Origin: Streptococcus sp. Marseille-Q0941
GTDB taxonomy: Bacteria; Bacillota; Bacilli; Lactobacillales; Streptococcaceae
Direction of reading: 5' to 3'
DNA length: 64,000 nt
Assembly: GCF_943736975.1 (NCBI RefSeq)
Contig: NZ_CALSFO010000002.1
Location: forward strand, 1-64,000
A program made the translations under genes and the position numbers. This document shows, piece by piece, positions 7,757 to 17,742 of the stretch (positions are counted from its first letter, which is position 1; the number at the start of each line of letters is the position of its first letter). Under the pieces are notes generated by a model that was not told the DNA's origin, searched no databases, and saw only the letters and a program-made list of their open reading frames with translations.

Positions 7757-8182
7757 ATGGCTAAAAAAGTCGAAAAACTTGTAAAATTGCAAATCCCTGC
7801 TGGTAAAGCTACACCAGCTCCACCGGTTGGACCTGCTCTTGGTCAAGCTGGTATCAACATCATGGGATTCACAAAAGAGTTCAACGCTCGTACAGCTGAC
7901 CAAGCTGGTATGATCATTCCAGTTGTTATCTCAGTTTACGAAGATAAATCATTTACTTTCGTTACAAAGACACCACCAGCTGCTGTTCTTTTGAAAAAAG
8001 CTGCAGGTGTTGAAAAAGGATCAGGTACACCTAACAAAACAAAAGTTGCTTCAGTTACTCGTGCGCAAGTACAAGAAATTGCAGAAACTAAGATGCCAGA
8101 TTTGAACGCTGCAAACCTTGAGTCTGCAATGCGTATGATCGAAGGTACTGCTCGTTCTATGGGATTCACTGTTGTTGACTAA
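7757..8182 (+). CDS. rplK: 50S ribosomal protein L11
   Basis: This 141-residue protein is L11 of the large-subunit stalk base, where it binds the 23S GTPase-associated centre. The N-terminal [22 protein letters not shown] segment, the flexible proline-rich region and the C-terminal rRNA-binding domain are all typical. The ribosome site is AAGGAGG. Codon use is strongly biased, as expected for a highly expressed gene. It is co-transcribed with rplA, 96 bp downstream. Confidence 0.98.
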   Translation: MAKKVEKLVKLQIPAGKATPAPPVGPALGQAGINIMGFTKEFNARTADQAGMIIPVVISVYEDKSFTFVTKTPPAAVLLKKAAGVEKGSGTPNKTKVASVTRAQVQEIAETKMPDLNAANLESAMRMIEGTARSMGFTVVD

Positions 8183-8230
8183 TCAATAACTTCCCTATAT
8201 AACCCGCAAGACTTCATCATTTCGAGAAGT

Positions 8231-8260
8231 GACGTGGGAGATGAAAATCGATTGAACCAC
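8231..8260 (+). promoter_or_regulatory. Second L1-like site between rplK and rplA
   Basis: GTGGGAGATGAAAATC at 8234-8249 is followed by CCAC at 8257-8260, which pairs with GTGG. It closely resembles the motif in the rplK leader. It lies just ahead of the rplA ribosome site (AAGGAG), well placed to control rplA translation separately. Confidence 0.5.
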
Positions 8261-8278
8261 TTACAAGGAGAATAGAAA

Positions 8279-8968
8279 ATGGCTAAAAAAAGCAAACAAC
8301 TTCGTGCTGCTCTTGAGAAAATCGACAGCACAAAAGCATACAGCGTAGAAGAAGCTGTAGCTCTTGCAAAAGAAACTAACTTTGCAAAATTTGACGCAAC
8401 TGTAGAAGTTGCATACAACTTGAACATTGACGTGAAAAAAGCTGACCAACAAATCCGTGGAGCAATGGTATTGCCAAACGGTACTGGTAAAACAGCTCGC
8501 GTTCTTGTATTTGCGCGTGGTGCAAAAGCTGAAGAAGCTAAAGCTGCTGGTGCAGACTTCGTTGGTGAAGACGACCTTGTTGCTAAAATCAACGACGGTT
8601 GGTTGGACTTCGATGTAGTTATCGCTACACCTGACATGATGGCTCTTGTTGGACGTCTTGGACGTGTCCTTGGACCACGTAACTTGATGCCAAACCCTAA
8701 AACTGGTACTGTAACAATGGATGTTGCGAAAGCAGTTGAAGAGTCTAAAGGTGGTAAAATCACTTACCGTGCAGACCGTGCAGGTATCGTACAAGCAATC
8801 ATCGGTAAAGTTTCATTTGAGGCTGACAAGTTGGTTGAAAACTTCAAAGCATTCAACGAAACAATCCAAAAAGCTAAACCAGCTACTGCTAAAGGAACTT
8901 ACGTAACAAGCTTGACAATCACAACTACTCAAGGTGTGGGTATCAAGGTTGACGTTAACTCACTTTAA
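8279..8968 (+). CDS. rplA: 50S ribosomal protein L1
   Basis: This 229-residue protein is L1, which forms the mobile L1 stalk at the ribosomal exit site and helps release deacylated tRNA. The N-terminal [15 protein letters not shown], the central [20 protein letters not shown] loop and the C-terminal [15 protein letters not shown] are characteristic. Length is standard. Codon bias is extreme, as for rplK. A terminator follows within 30 bp. Confidence 0.98.
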   Translation: MAKKSKQLRAALEKIDSTKAYSVEEAVALAKETNFAKFDATVEVAYNLNIDVKKADQQIRGAMVLPNGTGKTARVLVFARGAKAEEAKAAGADFVGEDDLVAKINDGWLDFDVVIATPDMMALVGRLGRVLGPRNLMPNPKTGTVTMDVAKAVEESKGGKITYRADRAGIVQAIIGKVSFEADKLVENFKAFNETIQKAKPATAKGTYVTSLTITTTQGVGIKVDVNSL

Positions 8969-8991
8969 TCAGTACAAAATTTAAAACAAAA

Positions 8992-9025
8992 AAGGTTGAG
9001 ACAGACTTGTCTTCAACCTTTTTAT
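8992..9025 (+). terminator. Terminator of rplK-rplA
   Basis: A stem of about 12 bp (8992-9003/9008-9020) with a 4-nt loop precedes a T-run. Confidence 0.88.
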
Positions 9026-9094
9026 TCTTCTCAAAATAAAGAAATCGAGTTTATAGATAACCAAGTAGAAGTGTGTGAAAAAATATCTAGATAG

Positions 9095-9149
9095 AAAATT
9101 CAGAAAATTGTTTCTTTTGTCTTGAAAATTTTTGAAAAAATGGTATTAT
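9095..9149 (+). promoter_or_regulatory. ilvB promoter with CodY-like box
   Basis: AAAATTCAGAAAATT (9095-9109) matches the CodY consensus AATTTTCWGAAAATT at 13 of 15 positions. Downstream are -35 TTGAAA (9122-9127) and an extended -10, TGG-TATTAT (9141-9149). CodY represses branched-chain amino acid synthesis when isoleucine, leucine and valine are plentiful, which suits this gene. Confidence 0.72.
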
Positions 9150-9186
9150 AGAAACAAGTCATTTTAAGAGAAGAGAAAGGGGAACG

Positions 9187-10887
9187 ATGGAGAAAATCAT
9201 TTTAGATTCACCAAAGTCGGGATCAGAACTTGTTTTGGAAACACTCCGTGATTTAGGAATCGACACGATCTTCGGTTATCCAGGCGGAGCTGTATTACCT
9301 TTATATGATGCTATTTATAATTTTAAAGGTATCCGTCATATTCTAGGTCGTCATGAACAAGGTTGTCTTCATGAAGCTGAAGGTTATGCTAAGTCAACAG
9401 GAAAACTTGGTGTCGCAGTCGTCACAAGTGGACCAGGAGCTACTAATGCCATTACAGGTATTGCAGATGCCATGAGTGACAGTGTTCCCCTTTTGGTCTT
9501 CACAGGACAAGTCGCAAGAGCCGGAATCGGTAAGGATGCTTTCCAAGAAGCAGATATTGTTGGAATTACCATGCCAATTACCAAGTATAACTACCAGGTT
9601 CGAGAGACAGCGGATATCCCACGTGTAATTGCAGAGGCCGTACATATTGCAACTACGGGTCGTCCGGGACCAGTTGTGATTGATTTGCCAAAAGATGTTT
9701 CTGCTCTTGAAACGGACTTCGTCTATTCATCGGAGATAGATTTACCAAGTTATCAACCAACTCTAGAGCCAAATGAGATGCAAATCAAGAAAATCTTGAA
9801 ACAACTCTCTAAGGCTAAGAAACCAGTCTTACTAGCTGGTGGTGGTATTAGTTACGCTGAGGCTGCTGCGGAGTTAAATGTATTTGCAGAGCGTTATCAA
9901 ATTCCAGTTGTGACAAGTCTTTTGGGACAGGGAACAATTGCAACTAGCCATCCACTATTTTTGGGAATGGGTGGAATGCACGGTTCCTTTGCAGCCAACA
10001 TTGCTATGACTGAAGCAGATTTTATGATTTCTATTGGTTGCCGTTTTGATGACCGTTTGACTGGAAATCCAAAGACATTTGCAAAGAATGCTAAAGTAGC
10101 GCATATAGATATCGATCCTGCAGAGATTGGTAAGATTATCGCAGTTGATATTCCAGTTGTTGGTGATGCGAAAAAGGCCTTGCAGCAGTTACTAGCTGAA
10201 CCAATCGTTCGTAACAATACGGAAAAATGGATTGAAAAAGTTACCAAAGATAAGAATCGTGTCCGTTCTTATGATAAGAAAGAACGTGTCGTCCAACCAC
10301 AAGCAGTTATTGAACGCATTGGTGAATTAACTAAGGGTGATGCCATTGTCGTAACAGACGTTGGGCAACATCAAATGTGGACAGCTCAATACTATCCCTA
10401 CCAAAATGAACGGCAGTTGGTAACTTCAGGTGGCCTAGGGACTATGGGGTTCGGAGTTCCTGCAGCCATCGGAGCAAAAATTGCCAATCCAGATAAAGAA
10501 GTTGTTCTCTTTGTCGGTGATGGTGGTTTCCAAATGACCAATCAGGAATTGGCAATCTTAAATATCTACAAGATTCCAATCAAGGTCATCATGCTTAATA
10601 ACCATTCACTAGGTATGGTTCGTCAATGGCAAGAAGCTTTCTATGAGGGTAGAACTTCAGAGTCAGTCTTTGACAGTCTTCCTGACTTCCAATTGATGGC
10701 TCAAGCCTACGGGATTAAGAATTATAAATTTGACAATCCTGAAACATTAGAGAAGGATCTGGAAGTTATCATGGAAGATGTACCGATGTTTATTGAAATA
10801 GACATTTCTCGGAAAGAGCATGTTTTACCGATGGTACCAGCTGGTAAGAGTAACCATGAAATGTTGGGGGTGAAGTTTAATGCGTAG
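9187..10887 (+). CDS. ilvB: Acetolactate synthase large (catalytic) subunit
   Basis: This 566-residue ThDP enzyme condenses pyruvate with pyruvate or 2-oxobutyrate, the first common step towards valine, leucine and isoleucine. The glutamate that activates ThDP lies in GRHEQGCLHEAEGYA, and the ThDP/Mg motif is GDGGFQMTNQELAILN. Three domains (PYR, FAD-binding middle, PP) fill the usual length. Its last 8 bp overlap ilvN, so the subunits are translationally coupled. Confidence 0.97.
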   Translation: MEKIILDSPKSGSELVLETLRDLGIDTIFGYPGGAVLPLYDAIYNFKGIRHILGRHEQGCLHEAEGYAKSTGKLGVAVVTSGPGATNAITGIADAMSDSVPLLVFTGQVARAGIGKDAFQEADIVGITMPITKYNYQVRETADIPRVIAEAVHIATTGRPGPVVIDLPKDVSALETDFVYSSEIDLPSYQPTLEPNEMQIKKILKQLSKAKKPVLLAGGGISYAEAAAELNVFAERYQIPVVTSLLGQGTIATSHPLFLGMGGMHGSFAANIAMTEADFMISIGCRFDDRLTGNPKTFAKNAKVAHIDIDPAEIGKIIAVDIPVVGDAKKALQQLLAEPIVRNNTEKWIEKVTKDKNRVRSYDKKERVVQPQAVIERIGELTKGDAIVVTDVGQHQMWTAQYYPYQNERQLVTSGGLGTMGFGVPAAIGAKIANPDKEVVLFVGDGGFQMTNQELAILNIYKIPIKVIMLNNHSLGMVRQWQEAFYEGRTSESVFDSLPDFQLMAQAYGIKNYKFDNPETLEKDLEVIMEDVPMFIEIDISRKEHVLPMVPAGKSNHEMLGVKFNA

Positions 10888-11356
10888 AATGTTAACAGCC
10901 AAACTTCAAAACCGATCCGGAGTTCTCAATCGCTTTACTGGTGTCTTGTCTAGACGCCAGGTTAACATTGAGAGTATTTCGGTAGGGGCGACAGAAAATC
11001 CCAATGTGTCACGGATTACGATTATCATTGATGTCGCATCTCAGGATGAAGTGGAACAAATCATCAAGCAACTCAACCGCCAGGTCGATGTGATTCGTGT
11101 TCGTGATATCACAGATAAACCGCACTTAGAGCGCGAAGTTATCTTGGTGAAGGTATCTGCTCCCGCTGAAAAGCGAGCAGAAATCTTAGCGATTATCCAG
11201 CCTTTCCGTGCAACGGTGGTGGATGTGGCTCCAAGCTCGATTACGATCCAGATGACTGGGAACGCAGAAAAGAGTGAAGCTTTATTGCGAGTGATTCGAC
11301 CATACGGTATTAAAAATATTGCTCGTACGGGTGCAACTGGATTTACCCGAGACTAA
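10880..11356 (+). CDS. ilvN: Acetolactate synthase small regulatory subunit
   Basis: This 158-residue subunit has an N-terminal ACT domain (LTAKLQNRSGVLNRFTGVLSRR) and the C-terminal ALS_ss_C domain. It raises catalytic activity of IlvB and confers feedback inhibition by valine. It starts inside the end of ilvB. A BOX repeat begins directly after its stop codon. Confidence 0.97.
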   Translation: MRRMLTAKLQNRSGVLNRFTGVLSRRQVNIESISVGATENPNVSRITIIIDVASQDEVEQIIKQLNRQVDVIRVRDITDKPHLEREVILVKVSAPAEKRAEILAIIQPFRATVVDVAPSSITIQMTGNAEKSEALLRVIRPYGIKNIARTGATGFTRD

Positions 11357-11504
11357 AACTCTTCGAAAATCTCTTCAAATCATGTCAGCTTCGCCTTGGA
11401 TTATATATGTGACTGACTTCGTCAGTCTTATCTACAACCTCAAAGCAGTGCTTTGAGCAACCTGCGGCTAGTTTCCTAATTTGCTCTTTGATTTTCATTG
11501 AGTA
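11357..11504 (-). repeat. BOX element (A-B-C, minus orientation)
   Basis: Read on the minus strand it begins ACTCAATGAAAATCAAAG, passes GCTCAAAGCACTGCTTTGAG and GACTGACGAAGTCAGT, and ends TTTGAAGAGATTTTCGAAG. These are the boxA, boxB (one copy) and boxC modules of the pneumococcal BOX family. About 148 bp long, it lies between ilvN and ilvC. BOX elements form stable RNA hairpins and can change expression of flanking genes. Confidence 0.93.
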
Positions 11505-11539
11505 AAAAATAACCTAAATTTGTTAAAACAGCCTAATAG

Positions 11540-12592
<1,053 letters not shown>

Positions 12593-12614
12593 TTCTTGAA
12601 AATAAAAACAGAAG

Positions 12615-12645
12615 GCGAGTTGGGGGGTACCTAACTCGCTTTTTA
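12615..12645 (+). terminator. Terminator after ilvC
   Basis: The 7-bp stem GCGAGTT/AACTCGC with an 11-nt loop is followed by five T. It may reduce but need not abolish read-through into ilvA. Confidence 0.78.
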
Positions 12646-12671
12646 TCTTGTAAAGTATTTGAGGAGGAGAT

Positions 12672-13922
12672 ATGCTAAGTGCAAAAGATGTGGTGAAAGC
12701 TCACAAAGTTTTAAGTGGTGTAGTAGTGAATACACCACTAGAATATGATCATTACTTATCAGAAAAGTATGGAGCTAAGATATATCTGAAAAAGGAAAAT
12801 GCTCAACGAGTTCGTTCTTTTAAAATTCGTGGAGCTTATTACGCTATTTCACAATTGACAAAAGAAGAACGAGAACGTGGTGTGGTCTGTGCATCGGCGG
12901 GGAATCACGCTCAAGGTGTTGCTTACACTTGTAAGGAGATGAAAATTCCTGCAACTATTTTCATGCCCATTACAACACCTCAACAGAAGATTGGACAAGT
13001 TCGTTTCTTTGGTGGTGACTATGTGACGATCAAATTGGTCGGAGATACTTTTGACGCTTCGGCTAAGGCGGCCCAAGAATTCACCGTTTCAGAAAATAGA
13101 ACCTTTATCGATCCTTTTGATGATGCCCATGTCCAGGCAGGACAAGGGACTGTAGCCTATGAAATTCTTGAAGAAGCCCGTAAAGAATCTATTGATTTTG
13201 ATACTGTCTTGGTGCCTGTAGGTGGTGGAGGGCTCATTGCGGGAGTTTCTACATATATTAAAGAAACAAACCCAACAATTGAAGTGATAGGAGTAGAAGC
13301 TAACGGAGCTCGGTCCATGAAGGCAGCTTTTGAGGCTGGTGGTCCAGTCAAACTCAAAGAAATTGATAAGTTTGCGGATGGGATTGCTGTGCAGAAGGTT
13401 GGACAGTTGACCTATGAAGCGACTCGTAAAAACGTTGAAACGCTGATCGGAGTGGATGAAGGTTTGATTTCTGAAACTTTAATTGACCTATACTCTAAAC
13501 AAGGTATTGTAGCAGAGCCTGCAGGAGCTGCCAGCATTGCTGCCTTGGAAGTGTTGTCCGACTACATCAAGGGTAAGACTATTTGTTGTATTATTTCAGG
13601 TGGAAATAATGACATCAACCGTATGCCAGAGATGGAAGAACGTGCCTTGATTTATGATGGCATCAAGCATTACTTTGTCGTTAATTTCCCACAACGTCCA
13701 GGGGCTCTTCGAGAATTTGTAAATGATATCTTGGGGCCGAATGATGATATCACTCGTTTTGAGTATATTAAACGTGCTAGTAAGGGAACAGGACCCGTCT
13801 TAATCGGAATCGCCCTTGCCAACAAGCATGACTATGCTGGGTTGATCCACCGTATGGAGAAGTTCGACCCGTCTTATATTAATTTGAATGGGAACGAGAC
13901 CCTATATAATATGCTTGTTTAA
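12672..13922 (+). CDS. ilvA: Threonine ammonia-lyase (biosynthetic threonine deaminase)
   Basis: This 416-residue PLP enzyme converts threonine to 2-oxobutyrate, the entry to isoleucine. The PLP lysine lies in SFKIRGAYYA, the phosphate loop is GGGGLIAG, and a serine/glycine loop SGGNNDINR follows. The C-terminal region from about 325 is a single ACT-like regulatory domain (HYFVVNFPQRPGALREFVND), as in the short Firmicute form. GAGGAG precedes the ATG by 5 bases. Confidence 0.95.
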   Translation: MLSAKDVVKAHKVLSGVVVNTPLEYDHYLSEKYGAKIYLKKENAQRVRSFKIRGAYYAISQLTKEERERGVVCASAGNHAQGVAYTCKEMKIPATIFMPITTPQQKIGQVRFFGGDYVTIKLVGDTFDASAKAAQEFTVSENRTFIDPFDDAHVQAGQGTVAYEILEEARKESIDFDTVLVPVGGGGLIAGVSTYIKETNPTIEVIGVEANGARSMKAAFEAGGPVKLKEIDKFADGIAVQKVGQLTYEATRKNVETLIGVDEGLISETLIDLYSKQGIVAEPAGAASIAALEVLSDYIKGKTICCIISGGNNDINRMPEMEERALIYDGIKHYFVVNFPQRPGALREFVNDILGPNDDITRFEYIKRASKGTGPVLIGIALANKHDYAGLIHRMEKFDPSYINLNGNETLYNMLV

Positions 13923-13949
13923 AATCCTATTAAATTTTTATCATATTAT

Positions 13950-13978
13950 TTGCCTAACCTATATACGAGTGCTATAAT
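13950..13978 (+). promoter_or_regulatory. Promoter of the SPFH gene
   Basis: TTGCCT (13950-13955) and TATAAT (13973-13978) are 17 bp apart, 26 bp before the start codon. Confidence 0.75.
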
Positions 13979-14004
13979 GTAAGTGAAGAAAGGGGGAGAT
14001 TCCC

Positions 14005-14901
14005 ATGGTTTTACAAGTTTTACTTGTTCTAGTTATTCTAATGCTTATTGTGGGAGCTGTGTTAGTGAGCTCTGTTTATGTCGTTCGTCAACAGTCTGTT
14101 GCAATTATCGAACGATTTGGTAAGTATCAAAAGTTAAGTAATAGTGGTATTCATCTACGGGCACCATTTGGCATTGACAAAATTGCGGCTCGTGTGCAGC
14201 TACGCCTTTTACAGAGTGAGATCGTGGTTGAAACCAAAACCCAAGATAACGTTTTTGTGACGATGAATGTCGCAACTCAGTACCGTGTCAATGAGTTAAA
14301 CGTTACAGACGCTTACTATAAATTGATGAGACCTGAAGCTCAAATTAAATCTTATATTGAAGATGCATTGCGCTCATCTGTTCCTAAGTTAACTTTGGAT
14401 GAATTGTTTGAGAAAAAAGATGAAATTGCATTAGAAGTTCAAAAGCAAGTAGCAGAAGAAATGTCGACGTATGGGTATATTATCGTTAAGACGCTCATTA
14501 CCAAAGTTGAGCCGGATGCAGAAGTCAAACAATCCATGAACGAGATTAATGCTGCCCAACGTAAGAGAGTGGCAGCTCAAGAATTGGCTGAAGCAGATAA
14601 GATTAAGATCGTTACAGCGGCAGAAGCTGAGGCAGAAAAAGATCGCCTCCATGGTGTGGGGATCGCAGAGCAGCGAAAAGCAATTGTTGATGGACTTGCT
14701 GATTCTATTAAAGAGTTAAAAGGAGCCAATGTCGAATTAACTGAAGAACAAATTATGTCAATCCTATTAACCAATCAGTATTTGGATACATTGAATAATT
14801 TTGCAGATAAACAAGGAAATAATACAATATTCTTGCCAGCAAATCCTAATGGAGTTGAAGATATTCGAACCCATATATTATCAGCTTTGAAAGCTAAATA
14901 A
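14005..14901 (+). CDS. SPFH/stomatin-like membrane-anchored protein
   Basis: This 298-residue protein has one N-terminal membrane segment (about 3-25) followed by an SPFH/Band-7 domain: VRQQSVAIIERFGKYQ, then ALRSSVPKLTLDELFEKKDEI. A charged coiled-coil region rich in AAEAEAEKDR follows. Such proteins form oligomers at membrane microdomains and are often linked to protease control or membrane stress, but the job here is unknown. It has an AGGGGGAG ribosome site and its own promoter. Confidence 0.9.
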   Translation: MVLQVLLVLVILMLIVGAVLVSSVYVVRQQSVAIIERFGKYQKLSNSGIHLRAPFGIDKIAARVQLRLLQSEIVVETKTQDNVFVTMNVATQYRVNELNVTDAYYKLMRPEAQIKSYIEDALRSSVPKLTLDELFEKKDEIALEVQKQVAEEMSTYGYIIVKTLITKVEPDAEVKQSMNEINAAQRKRVAAQELAEADKIKIVTAAEAEAEKDRLHGVGIAEQRKAIVDGLADSIKELKGANVELTEEQIMSILLTNQYLDTLNNFADKQGNNTIFLPANPNGVEDIRTHILSALKAK

Positions 14902-15007
14902 TTACAATCTTAACGCAATAACGTTATTAATATATGTGTTTTGTTTGATAAACACTATAAAAACATATAGAATGAGATTGCGTAAAGAAAAAATATAGGA
15001 GAATTAC

Positions 15008-15223
15008 ATGGCTAAGTCTAACTTTGAAAAAGTAGAAGCAGTTGTTAGCTGGGTTCGTGATAAGAAAATCACAGGGTATCGTATTTCTAAGGAAACGAAT
15101 GCGCGTGAGATGTCTATCATTGCTTTGGCTCAAGGACGTGCAAAAGTTAAAAACATTTCCTTTGAAACAGCCCTCGGCTTAATTGATTTCTACAATAAAA
15201 ATCATGAAAAATTTGAAGATTAG
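15008..15223 (+). CDS. Small conserved-looking protein, unknown function
   Basis: This 71-residue acidic-to-neutral, mostly helical protein starts MAKSNFEKVEAVVSWVRDKK. AGGAG lies seven bases before the ATG. A segment with ITGYRISKETNAREMSIIAL could form a helix-turn-helix-like fold, but no family is recognised. It is monocistronic: a terminator follows directly, and the upstream SPFH gene is 106 bp away. The reading frame and ribosome site support a real gene. Confidence 0.65.
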   Translation: MAKSNFEKVEAVVSWVRDKKITGYRISKETNAREMSIIALAQGRAKVKNISFETALGLIDFYNKNHEKFED

Positions 15224-15234
15224 TCTTTGGATAT

Positions 15235-15264
15235 AGGCAGGTTCGAAAAGAATCTGCCTTTTCA
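15235..15264 (+). terminator. Terminator of the 71-residue gene
   Basis: AGGCAGGTTC (15235-15244) pairs with GAATCTGCCT (15250-15259) around GAAAA, then T4. Confidence 0.75.
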
Positions 15265-15279
15265 TTTGTAGGAATAGAA

Positions 15280-15306
15280 AAAAGACTGCAATGGCAGTCT
15301 TTTTTC
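15280..15306. terminator. Bidirectional terminator, mainly for glnQ
   Basis: AGACTGC/GCAGTCT with loop AATG has an A-run on the left and a T-run on the right, just after the glnQ stop. Confidence 0.85.
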
Positions 15307-16047
15307 TTATCGAAGATAGCGTTGTAAAAATTCTCTTGTACGTTCTTCTTTGGGATTAGTAAATAGATCTTCTGGTTTGCCTTCTTCTGCAATGACACCC
15401 TTATCCATAAAGATGACACGGTGTGATACATCGCGAGCAAATTCCATTTCGTGGGTTACGACGATCATGGTCAAGCCTTCTTGAGCTAAATCTTGCATGA
15501 TTTTGAGAACTTCACCGACCATTTCAGGGTCAAGGGCTGATGTAGGCTCATCAAAGAGAATGGCATCAGGATTCATAGAAAGTGCACGAGCAATAGCAAC
15601 ACGTTGCTTTTGACCACCGGAAAGTTGTTTTGGTTTGGCTTGCCAGTAACGTTCTCCCATGCCAACTTTTTCAAGATTTTCTTTTGCAATTTTCTCTGCT
15701 TCTGAGCGATCGCGTTTGAGTACAGTTGTTTGGGCAACGATTGTATTTTCAAGCACGTTGAGATTTTCAAAGAGGTTGAAGGACTGAAAGACCATTCCTA
15801 ATTTTTCACGATAGTGAGTGAGGTTATAGCCTTTTTCAAGGACGTTTTCGCCGTGATAAAGGATTTCACCTTCGGTTGGTGTTTCAAGTAAGTTGATCGA
15901 ACGTAGGAAGGTTGATTTACCACTACCAGAACTTCCAATGATAGAAATAACTTCACCTTTATGAATAGTGAGAGAGATATCTTTTAGGACCTCGTTTTGT
16001 CCATAGGATTTTTTGAGGTGTTTGATTTCAAGAATGGGTTGATTCAT
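15307..16047 (-). CDS. glnQ: Polar amino-acid ABC transporter ATPase
   Basis: This 246-residue ATPase powers amino-acid import. It has Walker [10 protein letters not shown] near residue 37, a Q-loop (MVFQSFNLF), the signature LSGGQKQR, Walker [13 protein letters not shown] and a switch histidine in VVTHE. Its start codon overlaps the stop of the permease gene (TAATG). It belongs to the glutamine/polar amino acid class; glutamine is the likely but not proven substrate. Confidence 0.93.
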   Translation of the reverse strand: MNQPILEIKHLKKSYGQNEVLKDISLTIHKGEVISIIGSSGSGKSTFLRSINLLETPTEGEILYHGENVLEKGYNLTHYREKLGMVFQSFNLFENLNVLENTIVAQTTVLKRDRSEAEKIAKENLEKVGMGERYWQAKPKQLSGGQKQRVAIARALSMNPDAILFDEPTSALDPEMVGEVLKIMQDLAQEGLTMIVVTHEMEFARDVSHRVIFMDKGVIAEEGKPEDLFTNPKEERTREFLQRYLR

Positions 16048-17612
16048 TATTTCAAATCCTCCGTTTGCATTTGGTTAGCACCTGTAGTATAGGTATCCAT
16101 ATCCATCCGTTTTTCGATATAGCGGAGGATACGTGTCACTGTAAAGGTGAGGACAAAGTAAATAACTGCGATGATGGTAAAGGTTTGGAAGTATTGGTAG
16201 GTTTGTGTCGCTACCGTATTTCCTGAGAAGTAAAGTTCTACAACAGAGATAACATTCAATACAGAAGTATCCTTGATATTGATAACAAACTCATTACCAG
16301 TTGCAGGTAGGATGTTGCGAACTACTTGAGGTAGAACGATCTTACGCATGGTTTGATTGTGAGTCATACCAAGTGCAGTTGCTGCTTCAAATTGTCCCTT
16401 ATCAACTGCCAGGATACCACCACGAACGATTTCTGTCATGTAGGCACCAGTATTGATCGAAACGATAAAGATAGCAGCCAGAGTACGATCTAGGTTGATT
16501 CCGAAAGCCTGGGCAGTTCCATAGTATATAACCATAGATTGTACAATCATAGGAGTTCCACGGAAAATTTCAATATAGATATTGAGAATCCAACCAACTA
16601 TATTTTGAATGACGTAGATAAATTGATTTTCAGATTGAGGCGCAGTACGGAAAACACCGATAGCAAGACCAATAACGAGACCAACGATGGTACCGATAAT
16701 TGAAATTAAAAGTGTGATTCCAGCACCACGCAAGAGTTGTTGCCAGTTTTCAGTTAGAATTTTAGCAACTTGGCTAAAGAAATTATTACTGTTTTCTTCT
16801 GTCGTTGTAGATTCGGCAGGTTGCTCCTTTATCATACGGTCCATGAGCGAAACTTGCTCATCTTTAGAAATGGTTTCGATACTAGCGTTGATTTGGCTGA
16901 TACGGTCATCATCTTTACGAAGACCGATAGCGATAGAGGTATCTTCTTCTCCATTTTTAAAACCAGGTTCAGGTTGAATCATTTTGAACTTGGCGTTGGC
17001 TGACTCGGCAGTTAGAGCCTCAGGACGTTCAGAAACATAGGCGTCGATGACACCAGCTTCAAGAGCTTGACGCATTTGTGCAAAATCGCCCATAGCTGTT
17101 TCTTTTTTAGCTCCTGTGATTTGTGAAATCAAATCATAAAGATAAACACCTTGTTGAGAAGTGATTTTAGCACCTTCAAAGTCATTTAAGCTAGTAGCAT
17201 TAGCATAGCTAGAGTCTTTTTTTACTAAGAGAACAGGTTCACTAGTGTAGTAACTGCTTGAGAAGGCAATTTCTTGCTTTCGTTCAGCAGTTGGGCTCAT
17301 ACCTGCAATAATCATATCAATTTTGCCAGAAGTCAGAGCTGGAACGAGTCCTTCCCATTTTGTTTTCACAATAAGTGGTTCTTTGCCGAGGTCTTTAGCG
17401 ATTTTTTTTGCAATTTGAACATCATAACCATTGGCGTACTGGTTGGTTCCGTCAATCTTGACAGCACCGTTGCTATCGTCGTCTTGAGTCCAGTTAAAAG
17501 GTGCGTAAGCTGCTTCCATCCCGATGCGTAAATATTCATCGGCTTGGACCTGGCTAACTAGTCCTAGGGTCAGGGCTAGGCTAGCAAGGATAGTTAAGCA
17601 TATTTTTTTCAT
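16047..17612 (-). CDS. glnHP: Amino-acid ABC transporter: fused substrate-binding protein and permease
   Basis: This 521-residue fusion joins a secreted binding domain to its membrane permease. Residues 1-24 form a signal peptide ([20 protein letters not shown]...QA). A SBP_bac_3 domain (about 25-260) binds the amino acid. A HisM-type permease follows from about 275, with the EAA loop [21 protein letters not shown] that contacts GlnQ. The start is placed at 17612 because AGGAG precedes it; a longer reading of 25 more codons has no ribosome site. Such fusions are common in lactic acid bacteria. Confidence 0.93.
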   Translation of the reverse strand: MKKICLTILASLALTLGLVSQVQADEYLRIGMEAAYAPFNWTQDDDSNGAVKIDGTNQYANGYDVQIAKKIAKDLGKEPLIVKTKWEGLVPALTSGKIDMIIAGMSPTAERKQEIAFSSSYYTSEPVLLVKKDSSYANATSLNDFEGAKITSQQGVYLYDLISQITGAKKETAMGDFAQMRQALEAGVIDAYVSERPEALTAESANAKFKMIQPEPGFKNGEEDTSIAIGLRKDDDRISQINASIETISKDEQVSLMDRMIKEQPAESTTTEENSNNFFSQVAKILTENWQQLLRGAGITLLISIIGTIVGLVIGLAIGVFRTAPQSENQFIYVIQNIVGWILNIYIEIFRGTPMIVQSMVIYYGTAQAFGINLDRTLAAIFIVSINTGAYMTEIVRGGILAVDKGQFEAATALGMTHNQTMRKIVLPQVVRNILPATGNEFVINIKDTSVLNVISVVELYFSGNTVATQTYQYFQTFTIIAVIYFVLTFTVTRILRYIEKRMDMDTYTTGANQMQTEDLK

Positions 17613-17708
17613 ATTTTCTCCTATTTCTAGTCTAAAAATGACTCCTTCTATTGTATCTAAAAATAGTGAGATTTTCAACACAAGCAAACCTTAAGTTCTA
17701 AAAAATGA

Positions 17709-17714
17709 TATAAT
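17709..17714 (+). promoter_or_regulatory. Extended -10 for the DUF2207 gene
   Basis: TGA-TATAAT at 17706-17714 lies 29 bp before the chosen ATG. The in-frame GTG at 17716 would be at or before the transcript start, which argues for the 17743 start. Confidence 0.65.
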
Positions 17715-17742
17715 AGTGAAAAAACGTGAAAGGGAATGTAAA

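Noticed and set aside
17613-17687. 25-codon N-terminal extension of the GlnHP fusion
   Set aside because: It precedes a textbook signal peptide and lacks a ribosome site; AGGAG lies directly before the internal ATG.
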